Source: Apoderus coryli
Lineage: Eukaryota; Arthropoda; Insecta; Coleoptera; Attelabidae
Length of the DNA stretch: 64,000 bases
Direction of reading: 5' to 3'
Assembly (NCBI GenBank): GCA_911728435.2
Contig: OU452214.1
Span: forward strand, 11,720,105-11,784,104
Positions 1 to 11,538 of the stretch are shown in pieces; the first letter of the stretch is position 1; the number at the start of each line of letters is the position of its first letter. Position numbers and translations under genes: made by a program. The notes under the pieces were generated by a model that saw only the letters and a list, made by a program, of their open reading frames with translations, had not been told where the DNA came from and did no database searches.

Positions 1-1092
1 CTCAAAAAGTAACAATAAGAAAGTGCTTTTAATTTTTTTATATCTGTAAAAATAATGTCAGAAATAAATAAAAACTAAAAACAGTTTTTTCAAAAATTCT
101 CGAAAATGGTTTTTCAAAAACGAAACGTCGTATAAAAATTTGAAAACGCTATCTTATTGTCCTCAAAAAGTAACAATAAGAAAGTGCTTTTAATTTTTTT
201 ATATCTGTAAAAATAATGTCAGAAATAAATAAAAACTAAAAACAGTTTTTTCAAAAATTCTCGAAAATTGTATTTCAAAAACGAAACGTCGTAGTGAAAA
301 TTTGAAAACTGTCCTCAAAAAGTAACAATTAGAAAGTGCTTTTCATTTTTTATACCTGTAAAAATAATGTCAGAAATAAATAAAAACTAAAAACAGTTTT
401 TTCAAAAATTGTCGAAAATGGTTTTTCAAAAACGAAACGTCGTATAAAAATTTGAAAACGCTATCTTATTGTCCTCAAAAAGTAACAATAAGAAAGTGCT
501 TTTAATTTTTTTATATCTGTAAAAATAATGTCAGAAATAAATAAAAACTAAAAACAGTTTTTTCAAAAATTCTCGAAAATGGTTTTTCAAAAACGAAACG
601 TCGGATTGAAAATTTGTAAACGCTATCTTATTCTCCTCAAAAAGTAACAATAAGAAAGTGCTTTTCATTTTTTTATATCCGTAAAAATAATGTCAGGAAT
701 AAATAAAAACTAAAATCGCAAAAAACAGTTTTTTTCAAAATTCTCGAAAATGGTTTTTCAAAAACGAAACGTCGTAGTGAGAATTTGAAAACGCTATCTT
801 ATTGTCATCAAAAAGTAACAATAAGAAAGTGCTTTTAATTTTTTTATATCCGTAAAAATAATGTCAGAAGTAAATAAAAACTAAAATCGCAAAAACAGTT
901 TTTTTCAAAAATTCTCGAAAATGGTTTTTCAAAAACGAAACGTCGTAGTGAAAATTTGAAAACGCTATCTTATTGTCCTCAAAAAGTAACAATAAGAAAG
1001 TGCTTTTCATTTTTTTATATCCGTCAAAATAATGTCAGAAATAAATAAAAACTAAAATCGCAAAAAACAGTTTTTTTGAAAAATTCTCGAAA
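1..1092. repeat. Tandem array, ~161-bp AT-rich unit, about 6.7 copies
   Basis: Units begin with CTCAAAAAGTAACAATAAGA at 1, 162, 314, 474, 636, 807 (variant first bases) and 978. Spacing is about 152-171 bp. The last unit decays at about 1092 and the array is open at the window's left edge. Later units carry a small insertion (AAATCGCAAAA) absent from the first four, so two subfamilies lie side by side. No coding potential is visible. Confidence 0.93.
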
Positions 1093-1961
1093 ACGGCTAA
1101 AGTTAGTTTACTTTTGAACACACCATTTAAAAGGTGTTTAAATTGTACAACTTTTCTCTAATTTACTCGAGATTGTAACTCCTACCGTTTGCAAAATTTC
1201 AGTGCTATCCCATTCTTATCTTGGACATAATATTCTTCCAACTTACGAACTTTCACAAAATATGTTACAAAAATTTTTCCAAATAAAATATAGCAACAAA
1301 TTATTTTTACCAGATAGGTATTGTGATATAAAAATGATTTTATTCATTTGTTGTTTATTAATTTTCTAGTTGGATTTTATTATAAGTTTATTGCTTGCGG
1401 TTTATACGAAAAGTTTAAGTGGACAATAAAAATTCATTTTCCATTTTCTGGAATTCATTATATCAAATAAAAAGGGAAAATATTGAATGAATTTTTAACA
1501 TTTAAATAAATTTTTGAAGAAATAAAGATAGGAAAATTATTATTGACTAAAAATGAATGATGAAGGTAGGGAGGTATGTTTGATTGAGTTTAGTGGTTTA
1601 ATAAGAATATGAACAAACATGTTGGCTGTTAGTAGTATAATTTAAATAATTTTTCTAATTATTATTGTTTTAGAAATTACGTAAGAATAATTTTCGTAAA
1701 ACTAGACTAGAATTTTTCTTATATATATTTATGATTTTACGAAAATAAATATTATATTTAGCGAGGAATGTGAAACTAGTTGGGTGTCTCAATCAATATA
1801 GAACCAAATTGATATGAACTGAAGCAGAATTAAATAAAATAGCAACAAATTACTTGAAAATGAATAATTTACATAATAATAATTTGGCACCATATTGCGT
1901 TCGTTGCTGTTAATACGATAGTAAACGGTATCTATTCAAAATCTACCGGCGATAAACGAAT
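1093..1961. other. Unassigned AT-rich spacer
   Basis: This stretch has no convincing reading frame, repeat or TIR. It separates the 161-bp array from the first long-TIR transposon. Confidence 0.5.
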
Positions 1962-1963
1962 TA

Positions 1964-3122
1964 TACAGGGTGTTAGTAAATAAGTGCGACAAACTTCAGG
2001 AGGTAATTCTTCACAAAAAAATATTGACAGTACGCCACTAAAATTTTTCAAATTAAAAATCATTTTAGAATTCCTCGATTAATTTGTGATCAAAAATCTC
2101 TCTTGCTTTTTTATTGTAGATGGCATCGTTTTTGTGCAAAAAAATAAAACATCTTACCCTGTATTTTTCATTTCTTTAATACATTATCAAGAACTATCTA
2201 ATACAATACACATTAAACCAAAACAATAAGAGAAAATAACACTAATAACATTTTAAATAGGAGCAAAACTACAACAAATGTTGAAAAGGACCTCCTTCAA
2301 ACGCGACACAAGATTCAACTCTGCGCCTGATTCAATTGTCGTATTCGCGCAAATATTCCTGGTGTATTTCTTATTGTGTTACAGGTCACAGCCGGCTATA
2401 ATTCGATTCCTCAGGTCTTGAATATTTTCGACGGGAGCGGTATAAACTAATGATTTAAGAAAACCCCAAATGCAAAAATCTAAAGGATTTAAATCCGGCC
2501 ATTACTTCGACCATAGACAAAATGCATGTCTCACAATTCCGCATTTGTAAAATTTTCCATTCTTTTCGACAAAAGAAAAATTAATTACTTTTTAATTTTA
2601 ATGTTAATACGAAACCAAAAGCTTAGTGATAAAGAAACGCTAATTTGACATTTCGTTGAGCAGAATGTTGACAGTAGCCTACTAGCGTCGCCGCGATATG
2701 TTTTATTTTTTTTTGCACAAAAACGATGCCCCCTACGATAAAAAAGCAAGAGAGACTTTTTATCACAAATTGAACGAGGAATTCCAAAATAATTTTTAAT
2801 TAATTTGAAAAATTCCATTGGCGTATCATTTCTTTGTTTAAAAAAATTGAGATCATTACCCGTATGCGCGCCACTGATGAACATAAAATTCGTAATTGTA
2901 TGTCAAAAAATGCGCAATAACTACCTCTTAAAAGCTACTAAATTTCATTTGCATATCTCCACAGGGGTCAGAGCAATCAAAAAATCTTCAGTTTTTAAGA
3001 AAAACTTTAACACCCCGTCCCTCAGGAAACGAAGCATTTGCAGACATATACCAAACTGTCATTATTTTTTTGTGAAGAATTACCTCCTGAAGTTTGTCGC
3101 ACTTATTTACTAACACCCTGTA
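1964..3122 (-). mobile_element. Degenerate Tc1/mariner-type transposon with long TIRs
   Basis: The ends read TACAGGGTGTTAGTAAATAA and its reverse complement, flanked by TA at 1962-1963 and 3123-3124. The inverted arms continue for about 65 bp at the tips. Similarity resumes further in (about 2030-2160 against 2690-2830), so the TIRs are long. On the minus strand around 2280-2540 a broken transposase C-terminus can be read, including a PDLNPLDFCIWG-like stretch and LKSLVY. This matches the third catalytic region of IS630/Tc1/mariner DDE transposases. The first two-thirds of the transposase is missing, so the copy is an internally deleted relic. It abuts the next element and shares its TA. Confidence 0.8.
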
Positions 3123-3848
3123 TACAGAGTGGCCCATTAGTGTGTGGACGGAATATATCTCAAGATCTATAAGCGATAGACAAAAAAATCCTTTACAAAA
3201 CTTTTAGGCACCGATGAGATGTACAACCTAAAAATGTTTTCAATTATACAGGGTAGTTCACAAACGCGCAGCAGACTAAACTTAATTTTTCTTAATGCGA
3301 CACCCTGTATGTTTTAACATAAATAAATGCCGCTCTAAAAGACAAGAAAAATGCCATGAGGGTTGATATGCAGTAGTTTTTGAAATATTTGTAAATAAGA
3401 GTGAATTTTGAGATAAATTCAAGGCGTTGTGGGTGAAAACCAAAAATATACCAATTTTTCGTGTCAGGTGCTTTTGAATTCTTTTGTATTCTCCCCGTTT
3501 TACTGGATTTTATTGACATCTGATTTGTAATTTTTTAGGGTGGTCACATTTTCTAAATTGTATTTTTTTTTTGGGAAAATGTTAAATTCGAGAGGTCCCT
3601 TTGTTATTATACTTTTTATTGATATCATATGTCATGAGTTTAAGGCTAACCTTCTTTCATAAAAAATTATTAAAAAAAAAGAAAAAAATTGCCCACAAAA
3701 GTAATTTTTATTTTTTTTTCTATTTAACTACAAAAAAATTAAATAATAGACGCTTTTAAAAAAAAGCAAAAGCTCTTCCACAAAATATCTTTAATAATCT
3801 TGGAATAAAACTCAGTCACATCCACCAAATTGTTTAATTAAAATTATA

Positions 3849-3882
3849 GACATGTTTCGACCTTAGCTAAGGTCATCATCAG
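3849..3882 (-). ncRNA. Hammerhead-ribozyme motif, stem I decayed
   Basis: On the minus strand the core CTGATGA, a strong palindromic stem II (GACCTTAGCTAAGGTC), GAAAC and the site GTC occur in order. The bases flanking the core pair poorly as stem I, so this arm copy is probably inactive. Confidence 0.5.
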
Positions 3883-4084
3883 TTTAAACTTATCATATAC
3901 ATAGCCAGCGATGGCGTCTTGCAGGATGTCGAATTCCAGAGGATGTAGCAGTGATGCGAGCTGCATCACATTACTTCAACCTCAACTTGCAAGACCTCAA
4001 ACTGAAGTTCATCCATATGCAGCTCACATCCTCTGAAATTCGACATCCTGCAAAACGCCATCGCTGGCTATGTATATGATAAGG

Positions 4085-4128
4085 TTATACTGATGATGAT
4101 CTTAGCTAAGGTCGAAACATGTCTATAA
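4085..4128 (+). ncRNA. Hammerhead-ribozyme motif (Penelope type)
   Basis: Order of elements: stem I 5' strand TTATA, core CTGATGA (4090-4096), stem II GATCTTAGCTAAGGTC, GAAAC, cleavage triplet GTC, then the stem I 3' strand TATAA. Stem I pairs perfectly over 5 bp. Stem III is minimal and self-complementary (ACATGT), as in hammerheads that act as dimers. Confidence 0.7.
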
Positions 4129-4436
4129 TTTTAATTAAACAATTTGGTGGATGTGACTGAGTTTTATTCCAAGAAATTGCTCATCCACAGAGAGATGGAC
4201 TACTTCATCAAAATCTTTAATAATACTAGATTGTTTGAATCGCCAATTTTTGTAGATGATGGTTTTTTGGTACACACACAAAAAAAAATCTAAAAACAAT
4301 TTTTTTTTTACATCAAATAGCTTTGATAAGATTGAAACAAAAAATCGAATCTTTATTGAACTAATAAGATATCATTTCTCTATTATGATCAACTGCTTCA
4401 CACAACTAAGGCCAAGCCCTTCTATAATGATTGTTT

Positions 4437-4479
4437 GCCACTGATGATTTTAGCGCTGTACTGACGAAACATGTATGGC
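4437..4479 (+). ncRNA. Hammerhead-ribozyme motif
   Basis: The core CTGATGA at 4441 is preceded by GCCA. GAAACATGTA is followed by TGGC, giving a 4-bp stem I different from its neighbours. Stem II is weak (TTAG with CTGA, including a G-U pair). Confidence 0.55.
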
Positions 4480-4546
4480 TATTGAAATAATCTAGTATTA
4501 TTAATGATATTTTGTGGAAGAGACCTGTTTAATTCAGAGTTCCTCC

Positions 4547-4870
4547 GTTAATACATTGCAGAACACTTGCGAAAATTATTTCAATTTTATACATAAAAAT
4601 TTGACTAAAAATAAAAATTTAATTTATGGGCTTCCATATTGGAATGATTAACAAGAAGAAAATAAAATTGTTTGGCTCAATGAAGCCCATAAATTAAATT
4701 TTTATTTTTATTCAAATTTTTATGTATAAAATTTAAATAATTTTCGCAAGTGTTCTGCAATGTTTAACGGATTTTATGATGTCACTGATGATGAGGATAT
4801 AACCCTCGAAACATGTATGACTGACTGTCGATATTGAAAAATATATATGGTTTACTTGTGGAGCAGACGT
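4547..4870. mobile_element. Third palindromic Penelope-like fragment
   Basis: Arms at about 4547-4650 and 4680-4775 are inverted copies around GGGCTTCC and GAAGCCC. The right arm continues into a hammerhead motif at 4781-4821. The left arm lacks it and appears truncated. Confidence 0.5.
4781..4821 (+). ncRNA. Hammerhead-ribozyme motif
   Basis: GTCA, CTGATGA, stem II GAGG-loop-CCTC, GAAAC, ATGTA, TGAC. Stem I pairs GTCA with TGAC, and stem II pairs 4 bp. All core positions fit the hammerhead consensus. Confidence 0.65.
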
Positions 4871-5477
4871 CGTTTTAATAATTCTATATCTATTTATATT
4901 TTTAAGAGCGTCAATTTGTAAATGATTGAAATAAAGTGGTAATTTAACTTTTTTGTTTTTAAATAGAAAAAAAAAATGATTAAATTGCCAAAAAATTGCG
5001 AGATTCGTTTGGCAATTTTTTCTTTTTTTTAATATTTTTTTATGAAAAAACGATTTGCCTTAAACTCATAAAATATGATCAATAAAAAGTATAGAAAAGG
5101 GACTTTTCGAATTTAGGCAGATATATGGGTTGTCCCATTTAAAATTTCCCAAAAAAAAAAGTACAATTTAGAAAATGTGATCACCCTGAAAAATTACAAA
5201 TCAGAGGTCAATGAGATCCAGTAAAACGAAGTAAAGAAGGGAATTCGAATGGACCTGATACGAATGTATGTCAAAATTAAACTTATTTACTTTTTCTTGT
5301 CTATTGGAGCGTCATTTATTTATGTTAAAATATACAGGGTGTCGCGCGCGTTAAGAAAAAGCAAGTTTAGTTTGAGGTGCGTTTGTGAACTACCCTGTAT
5401 ATTTGAAAACATTTTTGGGTTGTGCATGTCTACAGCACCTAAAAGTTTTGTATCGCGCACTAATGGGCCACCCTGTA

Positions 5478-5701
5478 TAATACCCTTTAAATTTTTTTGC
5501 TGAGTAGGAAGAAATGTGTTGGATTTTTATATTATTAAATGTTTTTCTACATTTACAATGCAAAACTGATGCCTAAATTAAAGAAATAACCACCATAAGG
5601 TATGGGAAAACGCCGATGGAACTAAAAGTTACATTTCAAGCTCGAACTCCTTCAGGCAAGTACCTACTCTGCGTGTTAATATCACGTATTGAGGCGCAAG
5701 C
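5478..5701. other. Unassigned spacer
   Basis: No feature was recognised between the long-TIR transposon and the hAT MITE target site. Confidence 0.4.
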
Positions 5702-5709
5702 GGTGTAAA

Positions 5710-6451
5710 TAGGGATGGCAACGATATATCGATATATTTTAATCGATATATCGAAACAAATATCGATATATCGGTACATTATCAAAATAAATGTATCTGC
5801 TACAGCTGCTTTCTTTCGCTAGTTTTCTTGGTCCGGATTTATTAGTCAGGATTTGTTGGATTTCTGAAGGCTCGATAAGTTTAGCTAAAAGAGTCACGGG
5901 GATTACGTATCGGGATCGCGATGGGCGCTAAAGTGGGGATGAATCAGAAAATGCGTTTTTAGCGAAAGAACATGTGAATCCAAACGCGTTTGGATCCTGA
6001 AATCAGTAGCGAAAGAAAGTAGCTTACATACACAGGTTTAAAACTAAAAGGTCTTTGTTGTGTTGCCGTAGCAGTCGACGCACACAACAAAAAATCGAAA
6101 TCGTCTAACTGGAAATAGATTATCAAAATTATTATTTCTAAGTTCTGTTCTGTTCATAACCTGATGTAATTATTTCTAAAGAATATACTTACGTTTGTTT
6201 GGAATGCATATTATTAGTATTTTCAGGCAAATAAATTTTAATGAATACTATTTTATTTAATTATTTGAATCTTTAAAATTTGAAGTTAATTTACAACTAC
6301 AATCTACTCTAAAATAAAAATATAGCAAATATATCGATATATATATAAAATATTGATATTTTTAATTCGATATATCGAGTGTATCGATATATAGTTTCGA
6401 TATATCTTTTGATTCAATATATCGATATATTTATTTATTTTGCCATCCCTA
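5710..6451. mobile_element. hAT-type MITE, 742 bp, perfect 12-bp TIRs and 8-bp TSD
   Basis: The left end TAGGGATGGCAA (5710-5721) is the exact reverse complement of TTGCCATCCCTA (6440-6451). The element is flanked by direct 8-bp repeats GGTGTAAA at 5702-5709 and 6452-6459. An 8-bp TSD and TAGGG-type ends are hallmarks of the hAT superfamily. Both subterminal regions are rich in ATCGATATATCGAT-like palindromes, which could be transposase binding sites. There is no transposase reading frame, so it is non-autonomous. Confidence 0.9.
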
Positions 6452-6459
6452 GGTGTAAA

Positions 6460-7524
6460 TGTAAAAATGATGATAATCTTAACACAAATATCGTTTTTCC
6501 TTTGGCAAGTTGGTGTTGGTGAGAGGCTCCTACAGTTCACAACGTTTTTGTTCGTAATTTATCAGTTTATATATTATACACTTTATAATATTAAATTAAT
6601 TATTGTTATTATTAAATTTTAGCTGTAAATGTTTTATTTATATTGTAAGCTTGGTAGGATGGGTGACGATTTTTTTTTTGTTTTACTTTGTTCATATATT
6701 GTTTGTTTGATAATTTTAGTATATCCAGAGAAAAATACGAAAGTCTGTGTTTTTATTCTTACAATTTCTAAAATTTTCACTCGTTCCTGCTAAGCAAAGT
6801 AAGTGTTCTAACAAACTTTTTTTTTATTATGTCTGTGACTTTTATTATTGTTTATATTTTACACAAACAAATAATACTCATTTACGGTTTAGATATTTGG
6901 AAAGTTAGCCTAACAATTTTATCAATTACTATAAATATGATGATGAAATATTTAAATTTTAATAAATATTCGGTGTTAGACTAGAACATCATTTCGTTTT
7001 TCTTCAACCCTCTTCAGTTATGTTAACGTAAAAATACTACGAAGTCAAATAGAACATTTTTGGCAAAATGTTCCTGTTCTTTTTTGTTTATTCAAGCAGC
7101 AAAACGACACCTCAATTCTTTTATACTTTTAAAATATTTTTCAATAAATCCGAATTTCGCCTCAAATTAAATTTGGACTGGGGCCTCATCTTGTTGCCAA
7201 AGTAAATTTTGAAAATAATTGAGGGTAATCCGTCAATCAAATTACCCTGTCATTAACTAAATTAACACGCAACACCACCAGAATTATTTCTCCATGAACG
7301 TTTAACTGGTAAGTAAATTCGTGGGTTGTTTGACCCATAGTGAAGATCAGGGTCTTGGTGGATAATTGTCAGCATTATTTGACAAAATTCCAAACGCCGT
7401 TGCTTATCAATAGCAGTCAAATATTAATTAATTCTCATTATTTTGACTGAACTCAATAATTAGCAGTCACGCATAAACATATTCCAAAGTAAATAGTTAT
7501 CAGTGGTGATTGGCAGGCAGTGTG
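6460..7524. other. Unassigned AT-rich spacer
   Basis: No supported gene. Short frames here lack family features or splice context. Confidence 0.4.
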
Positions 7525-7534
7525 ACCCAAACTT

Positions 7535-9440
7535 TTTTTTTTTTTTTTTGATATCAGCCAAGGCAGAGAAATCATCATGACACCTAGGGTGTTCCTTACC
7601 ACTTCCCTAGGTAGTGTGGGACTCTAACCCAAACTAAAACTCTGCCTTATCTTTGTAGTATGGCTCGGGAACCCTCCCTTTTCCATGTCCTCGCTTGATT
7701 GTCTTCTGTTGCTGTTGTCTTCTAATGTTAATTGTCGTCTGTTGCTGTTGTTCTCTGTTGGTGGTGCCTAGTACACTCTGAAACATACCTTTAGATGAGT
7801 ATACCTGACCTGAAAGAAACAATAATAATTGGTGTCCTAATCCTGTGGATTCCTTCGTCAAAGTTGACTCCTCGATCTCCGGTACCGCCTGGCACCGTCT
7901 TCTACGTTGTAGTTGACTGCTTCGCGAATCAGTGGGTTTGCATGGGTCTCTGCCATTGCAAAGACCTTCTGGGCTCTCAACCTCATGACGTCCCTGAGGG
8001 CGTCGAGTTTGAGATCCCTTCGGATCTGTGCGTTTGACACAAACCAGGGTGCACCCACTGCCATCCTTCTTGCCTTATTCTCCGTGGCCTCCAATCGTGT
8101 CTGTCAGGTACGATGGTGCCGCGTATCCCCATACTGAACTGGCATAGGTCAAGGCAAGTCGCATGACTGCCCTAACCAGTTGGAGCTTGACCTGCAAGGG
8201 CATCTTGTTCCTTCTGCAGATCATCGGGTAGAGCTTCGACATGATGCCTTTGGCATTCGCGATGCTCTTCTCGATGTGCGGTGTCCATGACAGGGATCTG
8301 TCCAAAGTTACCCCCAGGTACTTTGCAGTGTCCTGCCATTGTATGTCAGTACCCTCGTTGTTGACGAAGTCGTCGGGGCGCACTTGTCTTCTTCTGATGA
8401 GGAGCGCGGTGCTCTTCTCGGCATTAATCTTGGTCTTCCACCTGGTGCACCATTCGGTAAAGTTGTCCGCTGCTCGCTCTAGGTATCTTGTCACCAATTC
8501 CGCACTGCGACTGCGGGCAATCAGGGCGGTGTCATCTGCGTAGAGTGCCAAGGTGTTCTGGTCTGTCCTTGGGATGTCACTGGTAAAGATGGAGAAAAGA
8601 TGGGGGGATAGTACGGACCCCTGCGGCACGCCGGCCTCCAGGGTCCGTGATTCCGAGACCTCCTTCCCTGTCCTGACGCGAATTTGCCTGTCCTGTAGGT
8701 AGGAGTCTGCTAGCTTGATCATCGCTGGTGGGTATCTTAATGTGTGCATCTTATAGATGAGTCCTTCCTGCCAGACCCTGTCGAAGGCTCTGGCCACATC
8801 CAGAAATACGATTCCCGTGACCTGGCGCCAGTTTAGTCCTTGTGCTGCATGCTCAACGAGTCTTAGCAGTTGCAACTCCGTGTTGTGATTGGCTCTGAAC
8901 CCAAACTGCTCGTCGGGGATTACTTCCAGTTCATCCGAGAACTCGCGAAGTCGTCAGAGGATAATTCGTTCTGCTATCTTGGACAGGGCGTTCAGTAAAC
9001 TGATGGGCCTGTAGTTCTGAGGGAACTTCAGGTCCTTGCCCTGCTTAGGTAGCATCACTACTATAGCCTCTTTCCACTTCGCAGGAAAGTGTCCCAGTCG
9101 TAAGATGCCGTTGATGATGGTCGCAATTCCTGCAATGCCCTTCCTCGGCAACAGTTTTAGCGCCTTGTTGCTAATTCCGTCGGGGCCTGGTGCCTTCTTT
9201 ATCTTCTGGTGGTGGATTATGCTCCGTATTTCTTCAGTGGTTGCTGGTCTTAGTGGTTCTCCTTCCATGTCCCGCCGCCTGACCTGTCTAACAAACCTGT
9301 GGGCCTCGTCCTCTAGCTCCTCGTCGTCGTCAGGATGTATATTCTCCCTACACTCCCTTTCAAGGCAGTCAGCAAATGCCTCAGCCTTTTCTTGGTCCGT
9401 GTAGACGATCCTTCCTCTTTCCCCATGAATGGAGGGTACA
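7535..9440 (-). mobile_element. 5'-truncated Jockey-like non-LTR retrotransposon
   Basis: A poly-A tail (T-run at 7535-7549 on the plus strand) marks the 3' end. Direct repeats ACCCAAACTT at 7525-7534 and 9441-9450 form a 10-bp TSD, fixing both ends. On the minus strand the RT opens at the 5' junction: APGPDGIS and NYRPISLL blocks (9440-8954), then after a lesion FLDVARAFDRVW, GVPQGSVLSP and YADDTAL (8875-8075), then a C-terminal piece (8094-7858) in another frame. Endonuclease and ORF1 are absent, as expected from 5' truncation. A second copy lies at 30107. The GC content is well above its surroundings. Confidence 0.9.
8075..9440 (-). pseudogene. Reverse transcriptase pseudogene of the Jockey-like element
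   Basis: The RT is broken into at least three frames: 9440-8954, 8875-8075 and 8094-7858. Catalytic blocks remain visible, including YADD in fingers-palm order. The first break falls just after the NYRPISLLNALSKIAERII region, and the second before the thumb/C-terminal segment. It cannot encode a full enzyme without frame changes, and it lacks the N-terminal endonuclease. It would have copied the element's own RNA at a nicked target. Confidence 0.85.
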
Positions 9441-9600
9441 ACCCAAACTTCCAACATTTACAAAGAGCTTATACTAGCACGAGAATTGATTGAGAGAGAG
9501 ATGTTTTAGGCGACACCTAACGTGAACAGGCAATGTTGACTTAAATGATGTAAATAACATAACGATTTAATTGACATAACGATGTAATTAACATAAACGA

Positions 9601-11029
9601 CACAGCGGGTATTGATGGCATTCCATCATTGTTCGTCAAGGACTGTGTTGGGGCCCTGTCTGTTCCATTATTGCACATATACCGTATGATCCTGTCCTCC
9701 TGCACATTCCCGAATATCTGGAAGAGGGCTAGAGTCACACCCGTGTTGAAAAAAGGTGATAGGAGTTTAGTGTCCAACTATCGCTCTATATCGCTACTCT
9801 GTAACTTCTCCAAGCTTTTTGAAGTAATCATCCATGACTACATATCTGGACGAGTTCGAAGGGTTCTGGCAGAGGAGCAATACGGGTTTCTGCCGGGAAG
9901 ATCGTATTGATCACTACGTGTTGTTGTCTAAACTCAGGATGGTTGGGCTATCGCGGCCCCTTGTCAATTTACTTAAATCATATCTTCTGGACAGAGTGCA
10001 GTTTGTCGAATATGAGGGCTTCAGATCGTACGAGTTTGTGGCTACTTCGGGAGTACCACAGGGTTCAAATCTTGGTCCGTTATTATTTACCATTTTCATA
10101 GATGACCTCATCAAAAAAATTAAAGGCTGTAGGCTCGCTTTTGCAGATGACCTCAAGCTTTATTCTTTAGGGTGAAGCATCCTGTATTGTATGAGTATAA
10201 ACTGGGTGATCAGGTTTTAAGCTGTGTGTCTGAGGTTACCGATTTGGGCGTCACTTTTGATGCTAGATTTTCATTTGTTCCTCACATAACCTCTGTGGTT
10301 CGGTCAGCGTCCAGTGCGCTGGGCTTCTTGTTGCGCAATTGTAGGGACTTTAACAGTACCTCTACATTAAAGTTATTATATTGCGCTTTTGTCCGCAGCA
10401 AGCTGGAGTTTGCATCAGTTGTATGGCAGCCCCTCTACTATTGTCACGTCAGGAGCTTGGAAGCGGTACAAAAATATTTTTTTGAAGTACTTAGCTTTTA
10501 AGCAGGATGGAACATATCTAGTCAGAGGTATAGATCATCGTAGTTTGTTGGATCGATTTGACATGCTTCCGCTTAGTCAACGCAGAAGGATTAATTCCGT
10601 GAAACTTCTATATAATCTGATCCATAACACAGTGGATTCCGCATATTTGCTGTCAACCCTTAACTTTATTGTTCCTCGCATTGAATCAAGAACCTCTCTT
10701 GCATTCAGATTGAACACTCCTTATTCAAATGCTCTTCGACAGAGTCATATTTATTTTATGTGTGATTCGTACAATTCTTTCTCCAGTTCTGAGTGTGACA
10801 TATACGGTGATCCTCTTCCTAGAGTTATAGATGTTCTCCGTGCGTGAGCTTGGTTTTTTTTTCTTAGTGTATAATTGTGTGCTGAATTGTATTTTGTATT
10901 GTTTATACTTTAAGCTTGTATTTTATATTTTTAATTTTCCTTATGTTTTTTGATATCGTTGTATCTTTTTCCTATTAATGGGTCTCTGACCTGTTGGAAA
11001 TAAAGGTTATTATTATTATTATTATTAAC
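9601..11029 (+). mobile_element. 5'-truncated non-LTR retrotransposon with (ATT)n tail
   Basis: The RT begins abruptly in the AGIDGIPS block at 9605, then NYRSISLL, GVPQGSNLGPLLF and FADDLKLYS, followed by a C-terminal domain to about 10847. Several frame changes (near 9900, 10172 and 10500) break it. Part of the palm between FLPGRS and the SKL segment is deleted. The 3' end is TTATTATTATTATTATTATT at 11008-11029 after an AATAAAGG signal. Minisatellite sequence ACGATGTAATT-ACATAAACGAC flanks both sides, so the element landed inside that array. It belongs to the same broad Jockey/CR1-like group as the copy at 47758. Confidence 0.85.
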
Positions 11030-11078
11030 GATGTAATTGACATAAACGACGTAAATGACAACCGATGTAAATGATATA

Positions 11079-11535
11079 AGGGTTATTCTTTCGTACTGAA
11101 CTAAGTGAACAATCTGAAAATTGTCAGTTCATTCACGATTGTGTGTATTCTTTCGACATCGGTCACTTCTACCAAACTGATTAAAATTCCTACCCCCGTT
11201 GCCGCTTACTGATCAACCTCTAGGTACCGGTTAGGTCGTTCAGTTAACAGTTAACCTCTAAAAGTATTGAATATTGAGAGATAATAATTGGAATATGATT
11301 TCGAATCAAACCAATATATCGCAAAAGTTTAAAACATGGATAATAATATCATGGAAGATATAATTTCCCAGTTTTCAGAGCAGATTTAGTTGTTTTCACA
11401 AGATTTCGAGGTTAAGTGAAAGACAATCACAAAAAAGATGATCTTTCGGTTTCGCAAAATATTCAGTTCAGTATAATCACATTCAGTTTAATCACATTCA
11501 CTTGTTCAGATCAATCACTACGAAAGAATAACCCT
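11079..11535. mobile_element. MITE with 17-bp TIRs inserted in minisatellite
   Basis: AGGGTTATTCTTTCGTA (11079-11095) is the exact inverse of TACGAAAGAATAACCCT (11519-11535). ATA lies on both sides (11076-11078, 11536-11538), a possible 3-bp TSD. Minisatellite DNA flanks it on both sides. There is no reading frame inside. The superfamily is uncertain (PIF/Harbinger-like TSD size). Confidence 0.8.
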
Positions 11536-11538
11536 ATA

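Larger units (their letters stand above)
3799..4212. mobile_element. Palindromic Penelope-like insertion with 12-bp TSD
   Basis: Inverted arms (about 3799-3955 and 4030-4173) surround a short centre. Direct repeats ATCTTTAATAAT lie at 3787-3798 and 4213-4224, which is a 12-bp target duplication. A non-palindromic tail of about 39 nt (4174-4212) follows the right arm. Each arm carries a hammerhead motif (3849-3882 minus, 4085-4128 plus). Inverted terminal repeats with hammerheads are known from Penelope-like retroelements. No GIY-YIG or RT coding was seen, so the assignment rests on the ribozymes and structure. Confidence 0.6.
3770..4530. mobile_element. Outer palindrome interrupted by the 3799-4212 insertion
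   Basis: The sequence GCTCTTCCACAAAATATC at about 3771-3789 reappears inverted at about 4502-4525 as GATATTTTGTGGAAGAG. The left arm resumes after the inner insertion (ACTAGATTG at 4225), matching the inverted AATCTAGTATTATT at 4488. This makes a palindromic element split by another of the same kind. It carries a plus-strand hammerhead motif at 4437-4479. Confidence 0.5.
3123..5477. mobile_element. Long-TIR (foldback-like) DNA transposon, TACAGAGTGGCCC family
   Basis: The left end TACAGAGTGGCCCATTAGTG is matched by CACTAATGGGCCACCCTGTA at 5457-5477. TA flanks the right end at 5478. The arms stay complementary for roughly 600 bp (about 3123-3770 and 4900-5477), including an internal second TIR-like block that ends in CACCCTGTAT near 3310 and 5335. 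No transposase is visible. The centre (about 3770-4870) consists of later nested palindromic insertions described separately. A 134-bp MITE with related ends lies at 31443. Confidence 0.78.

Noticed and set aside
1..1092. Hammerhead motif in the 161-bp array (GAAACGTCG present)
   Set aside because: No CTGANGA core lies upstream at a suitable distance in any unit.
8241..9404. Plus-strand frames opposite the Jockey-like RT
   Set aside because: Antisense shadows of the minus-strand RT; no independent support.
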